From Nocardioides bruguierae (lineage in GTDB: Bacteria; Actinomycetota; Actinomycetes; Propionibacteriales; Nocardioidaceae), in assembly GCF_023656415.1 (NCBI RefSeq), contig NZ_JAMOIL010000003.1, positions 124,001 to 188,000 of the forward strand: 64,000 nt of DNA. Direction: 5' to 3'. The notes under the pieces were generated by a model, which searched no databases, had not been told where the DNA came from, and was given only the letters and a program-made list of their open reading frames with translations. Below, piece by piece: positions 53,134 to 62,746 of this stretch (its first letter is position 1; each line of letters starts with the position of its first letter). The position numbers were made by a program, and so were the translations under genes.

Positions 53134-53988
53134 GTGAGCACGCACCCGTTCCGCCAGGTCGACGTCTTCTCCTCCGCCCCGCTCGGGGGCAACCCGGTCG
53201 CGGTGGTGCACGACGCCGACGGCGTGGACGAGGCGCGGATGGCGGCGTTCGCGCGCTGGACCAACCTGTCCGAGACCACGTTCCTGCTCGCGCCGACGCC
53301 GCAGGGGGCAGCCGCCGGGGCCGACTACCGGCTGCGGATCTTCACCCCCGGCGAGGAGCTGCCCTTCGCCGGCCACCCGACCCTCGGCTCCGCGCACGCC
53401 TGGCTGGAGGCCGGGGGAGCGCCCCGCGTGGCGGGCCGCGTCGTGCAGGAGTGCGGGGTCGGCACCGTCGCGCTGCGCGTCGGGGAGGACGGCCTGGCCT
53501 TCGCCGCCCCGCCGCGGGCCCGCTCCGGTGAGGTGGACGAGGCCGACCTGGCGCGCGTGGCGCGGGCGCTGCGCGTCGCGCGGCCGGCGATCGTCGACGC
53601 CCGCTGGTGCGACAACGGCCCCGGCTGGGTCGGCGTCCGGCTGGCCGACGCCGCCGCCGTCCTGGCGCTGGAGCCGGACCTCACCGCCTTCGACGGCCTC
53701 GAGGTCGGCGTCGTGGGCACCTACGCCCCCGGGGAGCACCCGGACGGCGCCGCGGTGGAGGTGCGGGCGTTCTGCCCGGGCTTCGGCGTCGACGAGGACC
53801 CGGTGACCGGCTCGCTCAACGCCGCCCTGGGGCAGTGGCTGGCCGGCGGGCTGCTGCCGGAGGCCTACACCGCCGCCCAGGGCACCGTGCTGGGGCGCAG
53901 CGGCCGGGTCCGCGTGAGCCGGGTCGGGGCGGACGTGTGGGTCGGCGGCGACACGCTGACCACGATCACGGGCAGCGTGACCCTGTAG
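53134..53988 (+). CDS. PhzF-family isomerase, 284 aa
   Basis: Two-domain fold like phenazine isomerase PhzF and diaminopimelate epimerase. Markers: [17 protein letters not shown] near residue 9, the catalytic Glu47 in [16 protein letters not shown], and DEDPVTGS in the second domain. The family isomerises or hydrolyses small acids; substrates outside phenazine synthesis are unknown. No other phenazine genes are in the window, so phenazine synthesis is not implied. GTG start. Precedes thyA by 25 bases. Confidence 0.85.
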   Translation: MSTHPFRQVDVFSSAPLGGNPVAVVHDADGVDEARMAAFARWTNLSETTFLLAPTPQGAAAGADYRLRIFTPGEELPFAGHPTLGSAHAWLEAGGAPRVAGRVVQECGVGTVALRVGEDGLAFAAPPRARSGEVDEADLARVARALRVARPAIVDARWCDNGPGWVGVRLADAAAVLALEPDLTAFDGLEVGVVGTYAPGEHPDGAAVEVRAFCPGFGVDEDPVTGSLNAALGQWLAGGLLPEAYTAAQGTVLGRSGRVRVSRVGADVWVGGDTLTTITGSVTL

Positions 53989-54013
53989 CCGCGCCAGCGC
54001 CTACGCTGAGGCC

Positions 54014-54826
54014 GTGCGCGCCTACCTCGACCTGCTCACTCGCATCCTCGACGAGGGCGTGGAGAAGACCGACCGGACGGGCACCGGCACGCTGTCGGTC
54101 TTCGGCCACCAGATGCGCTTCGACCTGGACGCGGGGTTCCCGCTGGTCACGACCAAGAAGGTGCACACGCGCTCGGTCTTCGGCGAGCTGCTGTGGTTCC
54201 TGCGCGGCGACACGAACGTCGCCTGGCTCCACGAGCGGGGCATCTCGATCTGGGACGAGTGGGCCGACGAGGCCGGCGACCTCGGCCCCGTCTACGGCCA
54301 CCAGTGGCGCTCGTGGCCGACCCCGAGCGGCACCCACGTCGACCAGATCGCCCAGGTCGTCGAGCAGATCCGGGCCACCCCGGACTCGCGGCGCCTCATC
54401 GTCTCGGCGTGGAACGTCGCCGACGTGCCCGACATGGCGCTCGCGCCCTGCCACACGATGTTCCAGTTCTACGTCGCCCCGGCGGACGACGGCGGCCCCG
54501 ACCGGCTCTCCTGCCAGCTCTACCAGCGCTCGGGCGACGTGTTCCTCGGCGTGCCGTTCAACATCGCCTCCTACGCGCTGCTCACGCACATGGTCGCCCA
54601 GGTCACCGGCCTGCGGGTCGGCGACTTCGTGCACACCCTCGGCGACGCGCACCTCTACCTCAACCACCTCGAGCAGGCGCGCCTCCAGCTGACCCGCGAG
54701 CCGCGTCCGCTGCCCACGCTGGTGCTGGACCCCTCGGTCACCGCGCTGGACGCCTTCGAGCTCGAGCACATCAGCGTCGAGGGCTACGACCCGCACCCGG
54801 GCATCAAGGCCCCGGTGGCGGTCTGA
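54014..54826 (+). CDS. thyA: Thymidylate synthase
   Basis: Makes dTMP from dUMP with methylene-THF. 270 residues. Catalytic Cys146 in [12 protein letters not shown], dUMP-binding [19 protein letters not shown], and [15 protein letters not shown] start. Its stop overlaps the folA start by one base, so the two are coupled: DHFR regenerates THF from the DHF made here. Confidence 0.97.
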   Translation: MRAYLDLLTRILDEGVEKTDRTGTGTLSVFGHQMRFDLDAGFPLVTTKKVHTRSVFGELLWFLRGDTNVAWLHERGISIWDEWADEAGDLGPVYGHQWRSWPTPSGTHVDQIAQVVEQIRATPDSRRLIVSAWNVADVPDMALAPCHTMFQFYVAPADDGGPDRLSCQLYQRSGDVFLGVPFNIASYALLTHMVAQVTGLRVGDFVHTLGDAHLYLNHLEQARLQLTREPRPLPTLVLDPSVTALDAFELEHISVEGYDPHPGIKAPVAV

Positions 54827-55332
54827 TGCCCCTGCCCGACGGCACGCGTGTGGTCCTCGTGGCCGCCGTCGCCCGCAACGGCGTCATCGGCGACGGGCCC
54901 GACATCCCCTGGTCGGTGCCCGGCGAGCAGAGGACGTTCAAGCAGCTCACGACCGGCCACACGCTGCTGATGGGCCGCACGACGTACGAGTCGATCGGCC
55001 GCCCGCTGCCCGGCCGCACCACCATCGTCCTCACCCGCGACCCCGCGTGGCGGCCCGCCCCGGCGCCGGGCTCCGAGGACGTGCTCGTCGTGACGTCGGT
55101 GGCCGACGCGCTCGCCGCGGCGGCCGGCACGCAGGGCGACCTCATGGTCGCCGGCGGCGGCAGCGTCTACACGGCGCTGCTCGAGCACGCCGACGCCCAG
55201 GTGCTCACGGAGGTGCCGCTCGACCCGCCGGGCGACGTCCGCTACCCCGCCTTCCCGCCCCGCGACGGCTGGGTCGAGACCGGCCGCGAGCCGTTCGAGG
55301 GGTTCACCCGGGTCACCTACGAACGGGCCTGA
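54826..55332 (+). CDS. folA: Dihydrofolate reductase
   Basis: NADPH-dependent reduction of DHF to THF. 168 residues. The catalytic Asp26 lies in GPDIPWSVP, with GRTTYESIGRPLPGRTTIVLTR and VAGGGSVYTALL typical of DHFR. Start ATG overlaps thyA's stop (TGATG), so translation is coupled. Confidence 0.96.
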   Translation: MPLPDGTRVVLVAAVARNGVIGDGPDIPWSVPGEQRTFKQLTTGHTLLMGRTTYESIGRPLPGRTTIVLTRDPAWRPAPAPGSEDVLVVTSVADALAAAAGTQGDLMVAGGGSVYTALLEHADAQVLTEVPLDPPGDVRYPAFPPRDGWVETGREPFEGFTRVTYERA

Positions 55333-55354
55333 GCCTGCTGGCAGGCTGGTCGCC

Positions 55355-56302
55355 ATGACTGGCGAGAAGACCGACCTGCGCATCTTCACCGAGCCCCAGC
55401 AGGGCGCGACCTACGACGACCTGCTCGCGGTGGCCCGGGAGGCCGAGGAGCTGGGCTACGGCGCCTTCTTCCGCTCCGACCACTACCTGACGATGGGCGG
55501 CGACGGCCTGCCCGGCCCCACGGACGCCTGGACGACCCTGGCCGGCCTGGCCCGCGAGACCCGGAGCATCCGCCTCGGCACGCTGGTCACCAGCGCCACC
55601 TTCCGCCACCCGGGCCCGCTGGCGGTCCAGGTCGCCCAGGTCGACCAGATGTCCGGCGGCCGCGTCGACCTCGGGCTCGGGTCCGGCTGGTTCGAGGCCG
55701 AGCACCGCGCCTACGGCATCCCGTTCCCCTCGCTCAAGGAGCGCTTCGAGAAGCTCGGCGAGCAGCTGGAGCTGATCACCGGCCTGTGGGCCACCGAGGG
55801 CGGGTACTCCTTCGACGGCACCCACTACCAGGTCACCGACTCCCCGGGGCTGCCGAAGCCGGTCAACCGCAGCGGGCGCGCCGGCGGCGTCCCGGTGCTG
55901 GTGGGCGGCTCGGGCAAGCGGAAGACGCCGGCCCTGGCCGCGCGCTTCGCCGACGAGTTCAACACCCCGTTCGCCGCCTTCGAGGACGCGCTCGTGCAGA
56001 ACGACCGGGTCCGGGCTGCCTGCGAGGCGATCGACCGCGACCCGGCGTCCATGACCCTCTCCGCGGCCCTCGTGCTCTGCGTCGGCGAGGACGAGGCGGA
56101 GGTGGCGCGCCGTGCGGCAGCCATCGGCCGCGAGGTGCCGGAGCTGCGCGAGAACGGGCTCGCCGGCACGCCCGAGGAGGTCGTCGAGAAGATCGCCCGC
56201 TACACCGAGGCGGGCCACTCGCGCCTCTACCTCCAGGTGCTCGACCTCGCCGACCTCGACCACCTCCGGCTGGTCGCCGAGCAGGTCATGCCGCACGTGT
56301 GA
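55355..56302 (+). CDS. F420-dependent LLM-class oxidoreductase, 315 aa
   Basis: TIM-barrel oxidoreductase of the luciferase-like family with the TIGR03560-like actinobacterial pattern. Visible features are YDDLLAVAREAEELGYGAFFRSDHY, LGTLVTSATFRHPGPLA, and GGRVDLGLGSGWFEAEHRAYG. F420 is the likely cofactor in this taxon; FMN cannot be excluded. ATG start 23 bases after folA. Substrate unknown. Confidence 0.85.
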   Translation: MTGEKTDLRIFTEPQQGATYDDLLAVAREAEELGYGAFFRSDHYLTMGGDGLPGPTDAWTTLAGLARETRSIRLGTLVTSATFRHPGPLAVQVAQVDQMSGGRVDLGLGSGWFEAEHRAYGIPFPSLKERFEKLGEQLELITGLWATEGGYSFDGTHYQVTDSPGLPKPVNRSGRAGGVPVLVGGSGKRKTPALAARFADEFNTPFAAFEDALVQNDRVRAACEAIDRDPASMTLSAALVLCVGEDEAEVARRAAAIGREVPELRENGLAGTPEEVVEKIARYTEAGHSRLYLQVLDLADLDHLRLVAEQVMPHV

Positions 56303-56369
56303 GGTCCCCCGCGGCGGCACGGCGACGCGGGGGAGGGGTTCAGGGGGTGCGGGCGATAGCCTGACCCCC

Positions 56370-57266
56370 ATGAGCACCGCCCCCGCCGCGCCCTTCGGGC
56401 GCATGCTGACCGCGATGGCCACCGCGTTCCACGACGACGGGTCGCTCGACCTCGAGTCGACGCAGCGTCTGGCCAAGCACCTCGTGGCCACGGGGCACGA
56501 CGGTCTCGTCGTCTCCGGCACCACCGGGGAGTCGCCGACGACCACCATCGAGGAGGACGGCGAGATCCTCGCTGCCGTCCGCGCCGCCGTCGGCCCCGAC
56601 GTGCACCTGGTCGCCGGCATCGGCACCAACGACACCCGCACCTCGCTCCAGCTGGCCGCCCAGGCCGGGGAGCGCGGCGCCGACGGCGTCCTGCTCGTGA
56701 CGCCGTACTACAACAAGCCCGGCCAGGCCGGCATCCTGCACCACTTCTCCCAGGTCGTGCCCGCCGCCGGCCTGCCGGTGATGATCTACGACATCCCCGG
56801 CCGCACCGGCTCGCAGATCTCGCTGGAGACCTACGAGGTCATGCGCGAGTGGGAGTCGGTCGTCGCGATCAAGGACGCGGTGGGCGACCTCGTCCGCGGC
56901 CTGCGACTGACCAAGATGGGCTACGCCGTCTACTCCGGCGACGACGCCCTCAACCTCGGCTGGCTCGCCTACGGCGCCAGCGGCTTCGTCTCCGTGGTCG
57001 GCCACGCCGCCGGCACCCAGCTGCGGGCCATGCTCGACGCCTGGTTCGGCGGCGACGCCCACGAGGCCACCCAGATCTTCTCGCGGCTGCTCCCCGCGAT
57101 CGACGCCATGATGGGCGTCGCGAACTACGGAGCCACCACCGCCAAGGCAGCACTCGAGCTGCAGGGCGTTCTCGACAACCGCAACGTCCGCTCACCGCTG
57201 GTCGCGCTGACCGACGCCGAGGTCACCGACCTCCGCGCCGGCCTCGAGGCCGCCGGGGTGCTCTGA
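56370..57266 (+). CDS. dapA: 4-hydroxy-tetrahydrodipicolinate synthase
   Basis: First committed step of lysine and diaminopimelate synthesis, condensing pyruvate with aspartate semialdehyde. The Schiff-base Lys168 (VVAIKDAVGD), Tyr140 (VMIYDIPGRTG) and the TTGES motif (51-55) are present. 298 residues. ATG start. It is followed by rnj, an order common in actinobacteria. Confidence 0.96.
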   Translation: MSTAPAAPFGRMLTAMATAFHDDGSLDLESTQRLAKHLVATGHDGLVVSGTTGESPTTTIEEDGEILAAVRAAVGPDVHLVAGIGTNDTRTSLQLAAQAGERGADGVLLVTPYYNKPGQAGILHHFSQVVPAAGLPVMIYDIPGRTGSQISLETYEVMREWESVVAIKDAVGDLVRGLRLTKMGYAVYSGDDALNLGWLAYGASGFVSVVGHAAGTQLRAMLDAWFGGDAHEATQIFSRLLPAIDAMMGVANYGATTAKAALELQGVLDNRNVRSPLVALTDAEVTDLRAGLEAAGVL

Positions 57267-57328
57267 GCCGCGACACACCGCGGACTCCGGCTGCCCTGCG
57301 CGGCGGACGAGAACAGAACAGGAACTGC

Positions 57329-59014
57329 ATGACCAACGCCCAGACCAACCTCGGCACCCCGAAGAAGCTGAAGAAGAACGCCCTGCGGGTCACCCCGCTC
57401 GGCGGCCTCGGCGACGTCGGCCGCAACATGACCGCCTTCGAGCACGACGGGCGCATCCTGCTCGTGGACTGCGGCGTCCTGTTCCCCGAGGACTCCCACC
57501 CCGGTGTCGACCTGATCCTGCCCGACTGGTCCTCCATCCGGGACCGTCTCGACACCGTCGAGGCGCTGGTGCTGACGCACGGTCACGAGGACCACATCGG
57601 CGCGACCCCGTACCTGCTGCGCGAGCGCGAGGACATCCCGCTGGTCGGCTCGCAGCTGACCCTGGCGCTGGTCGCCTCCAAGCTCCGTGAGCACCGCCTG
57701 CGCGAGACCGTGCAGCACACCGTCGCCGAGGGTGACGTCATCAAGTTCGGCCCGTTCGAGCTCGAGTTCGTGGCCGTCAACCACTCCATCCCGGACGCGC
57801 TGGCGGTCTTCATCCGCACCTCCGCGGGCACCGTGCTGCACACCGGCGACTTCAAGATGGACCAGCTGCCGCTGGACGGCCGGATCACCGACCTGCGCTC
57901 GTTCGCGCGTCTGGGCGAGGAGGGCGTGGACCTGTTCCTCACCGACTCCACCAACGCCGAGACCCCGGGCTTCACCCCGAGCGAGAAGCAGATCACCCCG
58001 GTCATCGACCAGGTCTTCCGCGAGTCCGACCAGCGGATCATCGTGGCCTGCTTCGCCTCGCACGTGCACCGCGTCCAGCAGGTGCTCGAGGCCGCGGTCG
58101 CGCACAAGCGCAAGGTCGGCTTCGTCGGCCGCTCGATGGTGCGCAACATGGGCATCGCCCGCGACCTCGGCTACCTGGACCTGCCCGAGAACGTGCTGGT
58201 GGACGCCAAGGAGCTGGCGAACATCGCCCCGGAGAAGCAGGTGCTGATCTCCACCGGCTCGCAGGGCGAGCCGATGTCGGCGCTCTCCCGGATCGCCCAG
58301 GGCAACCACAACTTCGTGCACCTGGAGGAGGGCGACACCGTCCTGCTCGCCTCCTCGCTCATCCCCGGCAACGAGAACGCCGTCTACCGCGTCATCAACG
58401 GGCTCTCCCGCTGGGGCGCGAAGGTCGTCCACAAGGGCAACGCGATGGTGCACGTCTCCGGCCACGCCAGCGCCGGCGAGCTGCTGTACTGCTACAACAT
58501 CGTGAAGCCGAAGAACGTCATGCCCGTGCACGGCGAGTACCGGCACCTCAAGGCGAACGCGGCCCTGGCCGAGCAGACCGGCGTCGAGAACACCGTCATC
58601 GCCGAGGACGGCACCGTGGTCGACCTGGTCGACGGCGTCGCCTCGGTCGTCGGGAAGGTCGACTGCAGCTACGTCTTCGTGGACGGCTCCTCGGTCGGCG
58701 ACATCACCGAGTCCGACCTCAAGGACCGCCAGATCCTCGGCGAGGAGGGGTTCATCTCCGTCATCGTCGTCGTCGACTCCTCGACCGGTCGCGTCATCTC
58801 CGGCCCAGACATCCACGCCCGCGGCTTCGCCGAGGACGACTCGGTCTTCGAGAACGTCAAGCCGGACATCGTCAAGGCGCTGGACCGTCTCGCCGCCGAG
58901 GGCGTCCCGGACAGCTACCAGATGCAGCAGGCCGTGCGCCGCACCATCGGGCGCTGGGTCAACACCCAGCACCGCCGTCGTCCGATGATCATCCCGACGG
59001 TCGTCACGACCTGA
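57329..59014 (+). CDS. rnj: Ribonuclease J
   Basis: Metallo-beta-lactamase/beta-CASP ribonuclease for mRNA decay and rRNA maturation. Metal site THGHEDHIG (His84, His86, Asp88, His89) and TGDFKMDQ. beta-CASP motifs include FASHVHRVQQ and STGSQGEPMSAL, and the C-terminal HVSGHAS motif. 561 residues. ATG start with GGAA upstream. Follows dapA by 62 bases. Confidence 0.96.
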   Translation: MTNAQTNLGTPKKLKKNALRVTPLGGLGDVGRNMTAFEHDGRILLVDCGVLFPEDSHPGVDLILPDWSSIRDRLDTVEALVLTHGHEDHIGATPYLLREREDIPLVGSQLTLALVASKLREHRLRETVQHTVAEGDVIKFGPFELEFVAVNHSIPDALAVFIRTSAGTVLHTGDFKMDQLPLDGRITDLRSFARLGEEGVDLFLTDSTNAETPGFTPSEKQITPVIDQVFRESDQRIIVACFASHVHRVQQVLEAAVAHKRKVGFVGRSMVRNMGIARDLGYLDLPENVLVDAKELANIAPEKQVLISTGSQGEPMSALSRIAQGNHNFVHLEEGDTVLLASSLIPGNENAVYRVINGLSRWGAKVVHKGNAMVHVSGHASAGELLYCYNIVKPKNVMPVHGEYRHLKANAALAEQTGVENTVIAEDGTVVDLVDGVASVVGKVDCSYVFVDGSSVGDITESDLKDRQILGEEGFISVIVVVDSSTGRVISGPDIHARGFAEDDSVFENVKPDIVKALDRLAAEGVPDSYQMQQAVRRTIGRWVNTQHRRRPMIIPTVVTT

Positions 59015-59031
59015 CCGGATCTCCTGATCCC

Positions 59032-59637
59032 ATGACCGAGCCGCGGGCCGGGGTGGACGTTGGCTGGAACCACAACGTCCACCACCACCCGCGGCTCTGT
59101 CGTCTCCTCGCGGGCCTGCCCGCCCCCGCGCTGGACGTCGGCTGCGGGGACGGCGGGCTGGTCGCAGCCCTGAGGGCCTCCGGGACGCCGGCGTGGGGCT
59201 GCGACCCGGACCATGCCGCGGTCGCGGCAGCCGTGCCCGGCGCCCGCGGCCGACTGCTCCGAGGTTCGGCCGAGTCGCTGCCCGTGCCCGACTCATCGTG
59301 CGGGGGAGTGGTCCTCGTCGCGGTGCTGCACCACGTGGACGCCGCCCTCGCGCTGGCCGAGGCGCGCCGTGTGGTCGTGCCGGGCGGTCGGGTGGTCGTC
59401 CTCTCGGTCGCCCGCGCACGCGGCTGGCGTGACCTGCCGACCGAGGCCGCCGACGTCCTCGCCCACCAGGTGCTCTCGCGGACCCGGGGCCGGTGGCACG
59501 AGCCGCCCACCGCTCGCGCCGAGCCGACCCGGACGTGGGCCGAGGAGGCCGCGCTCCTGCAGCGGCACCTGCCCGGGGCCCGCACGCGTCGGGTGCGGCT
59601 GTGGCGGTCGGTGACCGTCTGGGACGCACCGGCCTGA
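59032..59637 (+). CDS. Class I SAM methyltransferase, 201 aa
   Basis: Rossmann methyltransferase. The SAM motif I is LDVGCGDGGLVAAL near residue 34, then GCDPDHAAVAAA (acidic loop), SAESLPVPDSS, and VLHHVDAALALAEARRVV. The last is the pattern of methyltransf_11 proteins. The leader carries a HNVHHHP motif at the N-terminus. Substrate unknown. It begins 17 bases after rnj, and a hairpin follows it. Confidence 0.85.
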   Translation: MTEPRAGVDVGWNHNVHHHPRLCRLLAGLPAPALDVGCGDGGLVAALRASGTPAWGCDPDHAAVAAAVPGARGRLLRGSAESLPVPDSSCGGVVLVAVLHHVDAALALAEARRVVVPGGRVVVLSVARARGWRDLPTEAADVLAHQVLSRTRGRWHEPPTARAEPTRTWAEEAALLQRHLPGARTRRVRLWRSVTVWDAPA

Positions 59638-59665
59638 CCGCCGGACTCCTCGCGCGACCCGGATC

Positions 59666-59716
59666 GTGTCACCGCACGCACGCCTCCGAGGGGCTCGTAG
59701 GTGCGTGCGGTGACAC
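59666..59716 (+). terminator. Hairpin after the methyltransferase gene
   Basis: A perfect 16-bp inverted repeat (GTGTCACCGCACGCAC and its complement) with a 19-base loop. It lies in the gap between the methyltransferase and ftsK and probably ends the dapA-rnj-methyltransferase transcript. Confidence 0.7.
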
Positions 59717-59848
59717 AACCCCGACCGCGGCCGGTCCCGGTGGGGGAGGGGTCGCGACACGCCGGTGAGACAACCCTCAAGCGACACGTGAGGGTGGGAC
59801 GCCTGTTAATCCCTGGGACGGCAGTGACTCTCACCTAGTGTGCTCACC

Positions 59849-62746
59849 ATGGCGACCCGTACGTCTTCCCCGCCGGGGTCGCGGAGCACGAGCACGACAT
59901 CGTCCGGTTCTTCCCCGGCCGGACGCAGCGGCTCGAGCACCCGATCCCGGAGTACGACCACCAGCACCGCCCGGTCCACGTCGACCGGACGGCGCCCGGC
60001 GTCCTCCAAGGCCACCTCGAAGACCCCCTCCAAGAGCACCAAGAAGTCGACGAGCAGCCGGCCCGAGCCCCGCGCCGTGCGTAGCGGGCAGGGGCCGGTC
60101 TCCCGGTTCTTCGGGCTGGTCTTCCGCGGCCTGCGCGCCGTGTGGCTGGGCATCGCCCACACGCTGGGCGCGGCCGCCCGCGGCATCGGCCGCAGCGCCC
60201 GCGACCTGGAGCCGGAGCACCGCCGTGACGGCGGCGGCCTGGCGCTGCTCGCGCTCGCGCTGGTGACGGCGGCGGCGGTCTGGTTCCAGATCTCCAGCCC
60301 GGTCACCGACGTGGTGCGCGTGGCGGTCGAGGGCAGCGTCGGCAAGATCGGCTGGCTCGTGCCGCTGGCCCTGGTGTGGGCCGGCTGGCGCCTCATGCGC
60401 GACCCGGTCGGCAACGGCCCGGTGGGCCGTCAGGTGATCGGCTGGGCCGCGCTCGCGTTCGGCGTGCTCGGCATCGTGCACCTCGCCAACGGGGACCCGC
60501 AGCCGGTCGCCGGCGACGTGACCCCGCTGCGCGAGGGCGGGGGAGCGGTCGGCTACGTCGTCGCCTCCCTGCTCATGGACCTGCTGCGCACCGGCTTCCT
60601 GGTCGTGCCGCTGCTGGTCCTGCTCTCCTTCTTCGGCGTCCTGGTTATCACCGCGACGCCCGTCTACCAGGTGCCGCTGAAGCTGGCCGACGCCCGCGAC
60701 CGGATGCTCGGCCGCACCCCGGAGGCCCAGGCCGAGCTCGCCGCGCGCCGCGGCGAGATCGACCCCGAGATGGGTTCGCCCGCCTACGACTCCCCGCTGG
60801 TCGACACGCGCAGCGGGAAGCGCGTGCACGACACCACCGGCGAGGACACCGGTCCGATGCCCGCGGTCGGCGCCACGGCCGCGCGCGAGAAGGACGCCCT
60901 CGACGTCGCCATGGAGCAGACCGAGGGCGGCCGCGGCCGCACCCTGTTCCGCCGGGGCCGCAAGAAGACCGGCGAGGACGAGGCGGGTCTCGACATCCTC
61001 GACGGCCAGGAGCCCGCGGACGACGGGGCGCAGACCGAGCACATGAGCGCGGTCGACCCCTACGGCGAGTACGCCGAGCACGACGACGCGGACCAGCCGC
61101 AGGGCACGCGCGGCTCGGACGACGGCTACGGCCGCGCCGACGACAACCACACCTCGCCCGACGCGGCCGAGGCGCTGGCGGTCGTCGCCGGCGAGGAGCC
61201 GCTGCCCGGCAAGGGCCTCGAGGCCCCGCAGCACGCCCAGCTGCCGCCGCGCGTGGAGCAGCTGGAGATCTCCGGCGACATCGCCTACAGCCTCCCGGCC
61301 AGCGACCTGCTGAAGGCCGGCTCGCCGCACAAGCCGAAGTCGAAGGCGTCCGACGACGTCGTCGCGCGACTGACCCAGGTGCTGGAGGAGTTCGGCATCG
61401 ACGCGGCCGTCACCGGCTACACCCGCGGCCCGACGGTCACGCGGTACGAGGTCGAGCTCGGCGCCGGCGTGAAGGTCGAGAAGATCACCGGCATCCAGAA
61501 GAACATCGCCTACGCGGTGGCCTCGGCCGACGTCCGCATCCTCTCGCCCATCCCCGGCAAGTCCGCGGTCGGCGTGGAGATCCCCAACACCGACAAGGAG
61601 GTCGTCACCCTCGGTGACGTCCTGCGCTCGACCAAGGCGCGCAGCGACCACCACCCGATGGTGACCGGCCTCGGCAAGGACGTGGAGGGCGGCTTCGTCG
61701 TCGCCAACCTGGCCAAGATGCCCCACCTGCTCGTCGCCGGCGCCACCGGATCGGGCAAGTCGTCGTTCATCAACTCGATGATCACCTCGATCCTCATGCG
61801 CTCCACGCCGGACGAGGTGCGGATGATCATGGTCGACCCCAAGCGGGTCGAGCTGAACGCCTACGAGGGCGTCCCGCACCTGATCACCCCGATCATCACC
61901 AACCCGAAGAAGGCCGCCGAGGCGCTGGCCTGGGTCGTGCGCGAGATGGACCTGCGCTACGACGACCTGGCCAACTTCGGGTTCCGGCACGTGGACGACT
62001 TCAACAAGGCCGTCCGGGCGGGCAAGGTCGAGCTGCCGCTGGGCAGCGAGCGCACGCTCGAGCCGTACCCGTACCTGCTGGTCATCGTCGACGAGCTCGC
62101 GGACCTGATGATGGTCGCCCCGCGCGACGTCGAGGACGCGGTCGTCCGCATCACCCAGCTGGCCCGTGCCGCCGGCATCCACCTGGTGCTCGCCACACAG
62201 CGTCCCTCTGTCGACGTCGTCACCGGCCTGATCAAGGCCAACGTGCCCAGCCGACTGGCGTTCGCCACCTCGAGCCTGGGTGACTCCCGCGTCATCCTCG
62301 ACCAGCCGGGTGCGGAGAAGCTGGTCGGTCAGGGTGACGGCCTGTTCCTGCCGATGGGCGCCTCCAAGCCCGTCCGCGTGCAGGGCTCGTGGGTCTCGGA
62401 GTCCGAGGTCCGCGAGGTCGTGCAGTTCGTCAAGACCCAGCTCGAGCCGAGCTACCGCGAGGACGTCACCGCCCCGGCGGCGTCCAAGAAGGAGCTCGAC
62501 GACGACATCGGCGACGACCTCGACCTGGTGATCCAGGCCATCGAGCTGATCGTCTCCACGCAGTTCGGTTCCACGTCGATGCTGCAGCGCAAGCTGCGCG
62601 TCGGCTTCGCCAAGGCCGGCCGCCTCATGGACATCCTGGAGTCCCGTGGCGTGGTCGGTCCCAGTGAGGGCTCCAAGGCGCGCGACGTCCTGGTCAAGCC
62701 CGACGAGGTGGACGGCGTCATCGCGACCCTGCAGGGGGAGATGTGA
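59849..62746 (+). CDS. ftsK: DNA translocase FtsK
   Basis: Septal DNA pump. The first 85 residues are Ser/Thr/Arg-rich and low in complexity. About four membrane helices follow between residues 125 and 275, then an acidic linker ([18 protein letters not shown]...), then the motor: Walker [10 protein letters not shown] from Gly631, [14 protein letters not shown], and [13 protein letters not shown]. The C-terminal gamma winged helix ([26 protein letters not shown]) reads KOPS sites. 965 residues. Its stop overlaps the start of the next gene by four bases. Confidence 0.95.
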   Translation: MATRTSSPPGSRSTSTTSSGSSPAGRSGSSTRSRSTTTSTARSTSTGRRPASSKATSKTPSKSTKKSTSSRPEPRAVRSGQGPVSRFFGLVFRGLRAVWLGIAHTLGAAARGIGRSARDLEPEHRRDGGGLALLALALVTAAAVWFQISSPVTDVVRVAVEGSVGKIGWLVPLALVWAGWRLMRDPVGNGPVGRQVIGWAALAFGVLGIVHLANGDPQPVAGDVTPLREGGGAVGYVVASLLMDLLRTGFLVVPLLVLLSFFGVLVITATPVYQVPLKLADARDRMLGRTPEAQAELAARRGEIDPEMGSPAYDSPLVDTRSGKRVHDTTGEDTGPMPAVGATAAREKDALDVAMEQTEGGRGRTLFRRGRKKTGEDEAGLDILDGQEPADDGAQTEHMSAVDPYGEYAEHDDADQPQGTRGSDDGYGRADDNHTSPDAAEALAVVAGEEPLPGKGLEAPQHAQLPPRVEQLEISGDIAYSLPASDLLKAGSPHKPKSKASDDVVARLTQVLEEFGIDAAVTGYTRGPTVTRYEVELGAGVKVEKITGIQKNIAYAVASADVRILSPIPGKSAVGVEIPNTDKEVVTLGDVLRSTKARSDHHPMVTGLGKDVEGGFVVANLAKMPHLLVAGATGSGKSSFINSMITSILMRSTPDEVRMIMVDPKRVELNAYEGVPHLITPIITNPKKAAEALAWVVREMDLRYDDLANFGFRHVDDFNKAVRAGKVELPLGSERTLEPYPYLLVIVDELADLMMVAPRDVEDAVVRITQLARAAGIHLVLATQRPSVDVVTGLIKANVPSRLAFATSSLGDSRVILDQPGAEKLVGQGDGLFLPMGASKPVRVQGSWVSESEVREVVQFVKTQLEPSYREDVTAPAASKKELDDDIGDDLDLVIQAIELIVSTQFGSTSMLQRKLRVGFAKAGRLMDILESRGVVGPSEGSKARDVLVKPDEVDGVIATLQGEM

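Noticed and set aside
53134..53988. Phenazine biosynthesis locus because of a PhzF-like gene
   Set aside because: No other phenazine gene is present, and PhzF-like proteins are widespread without phenazines.
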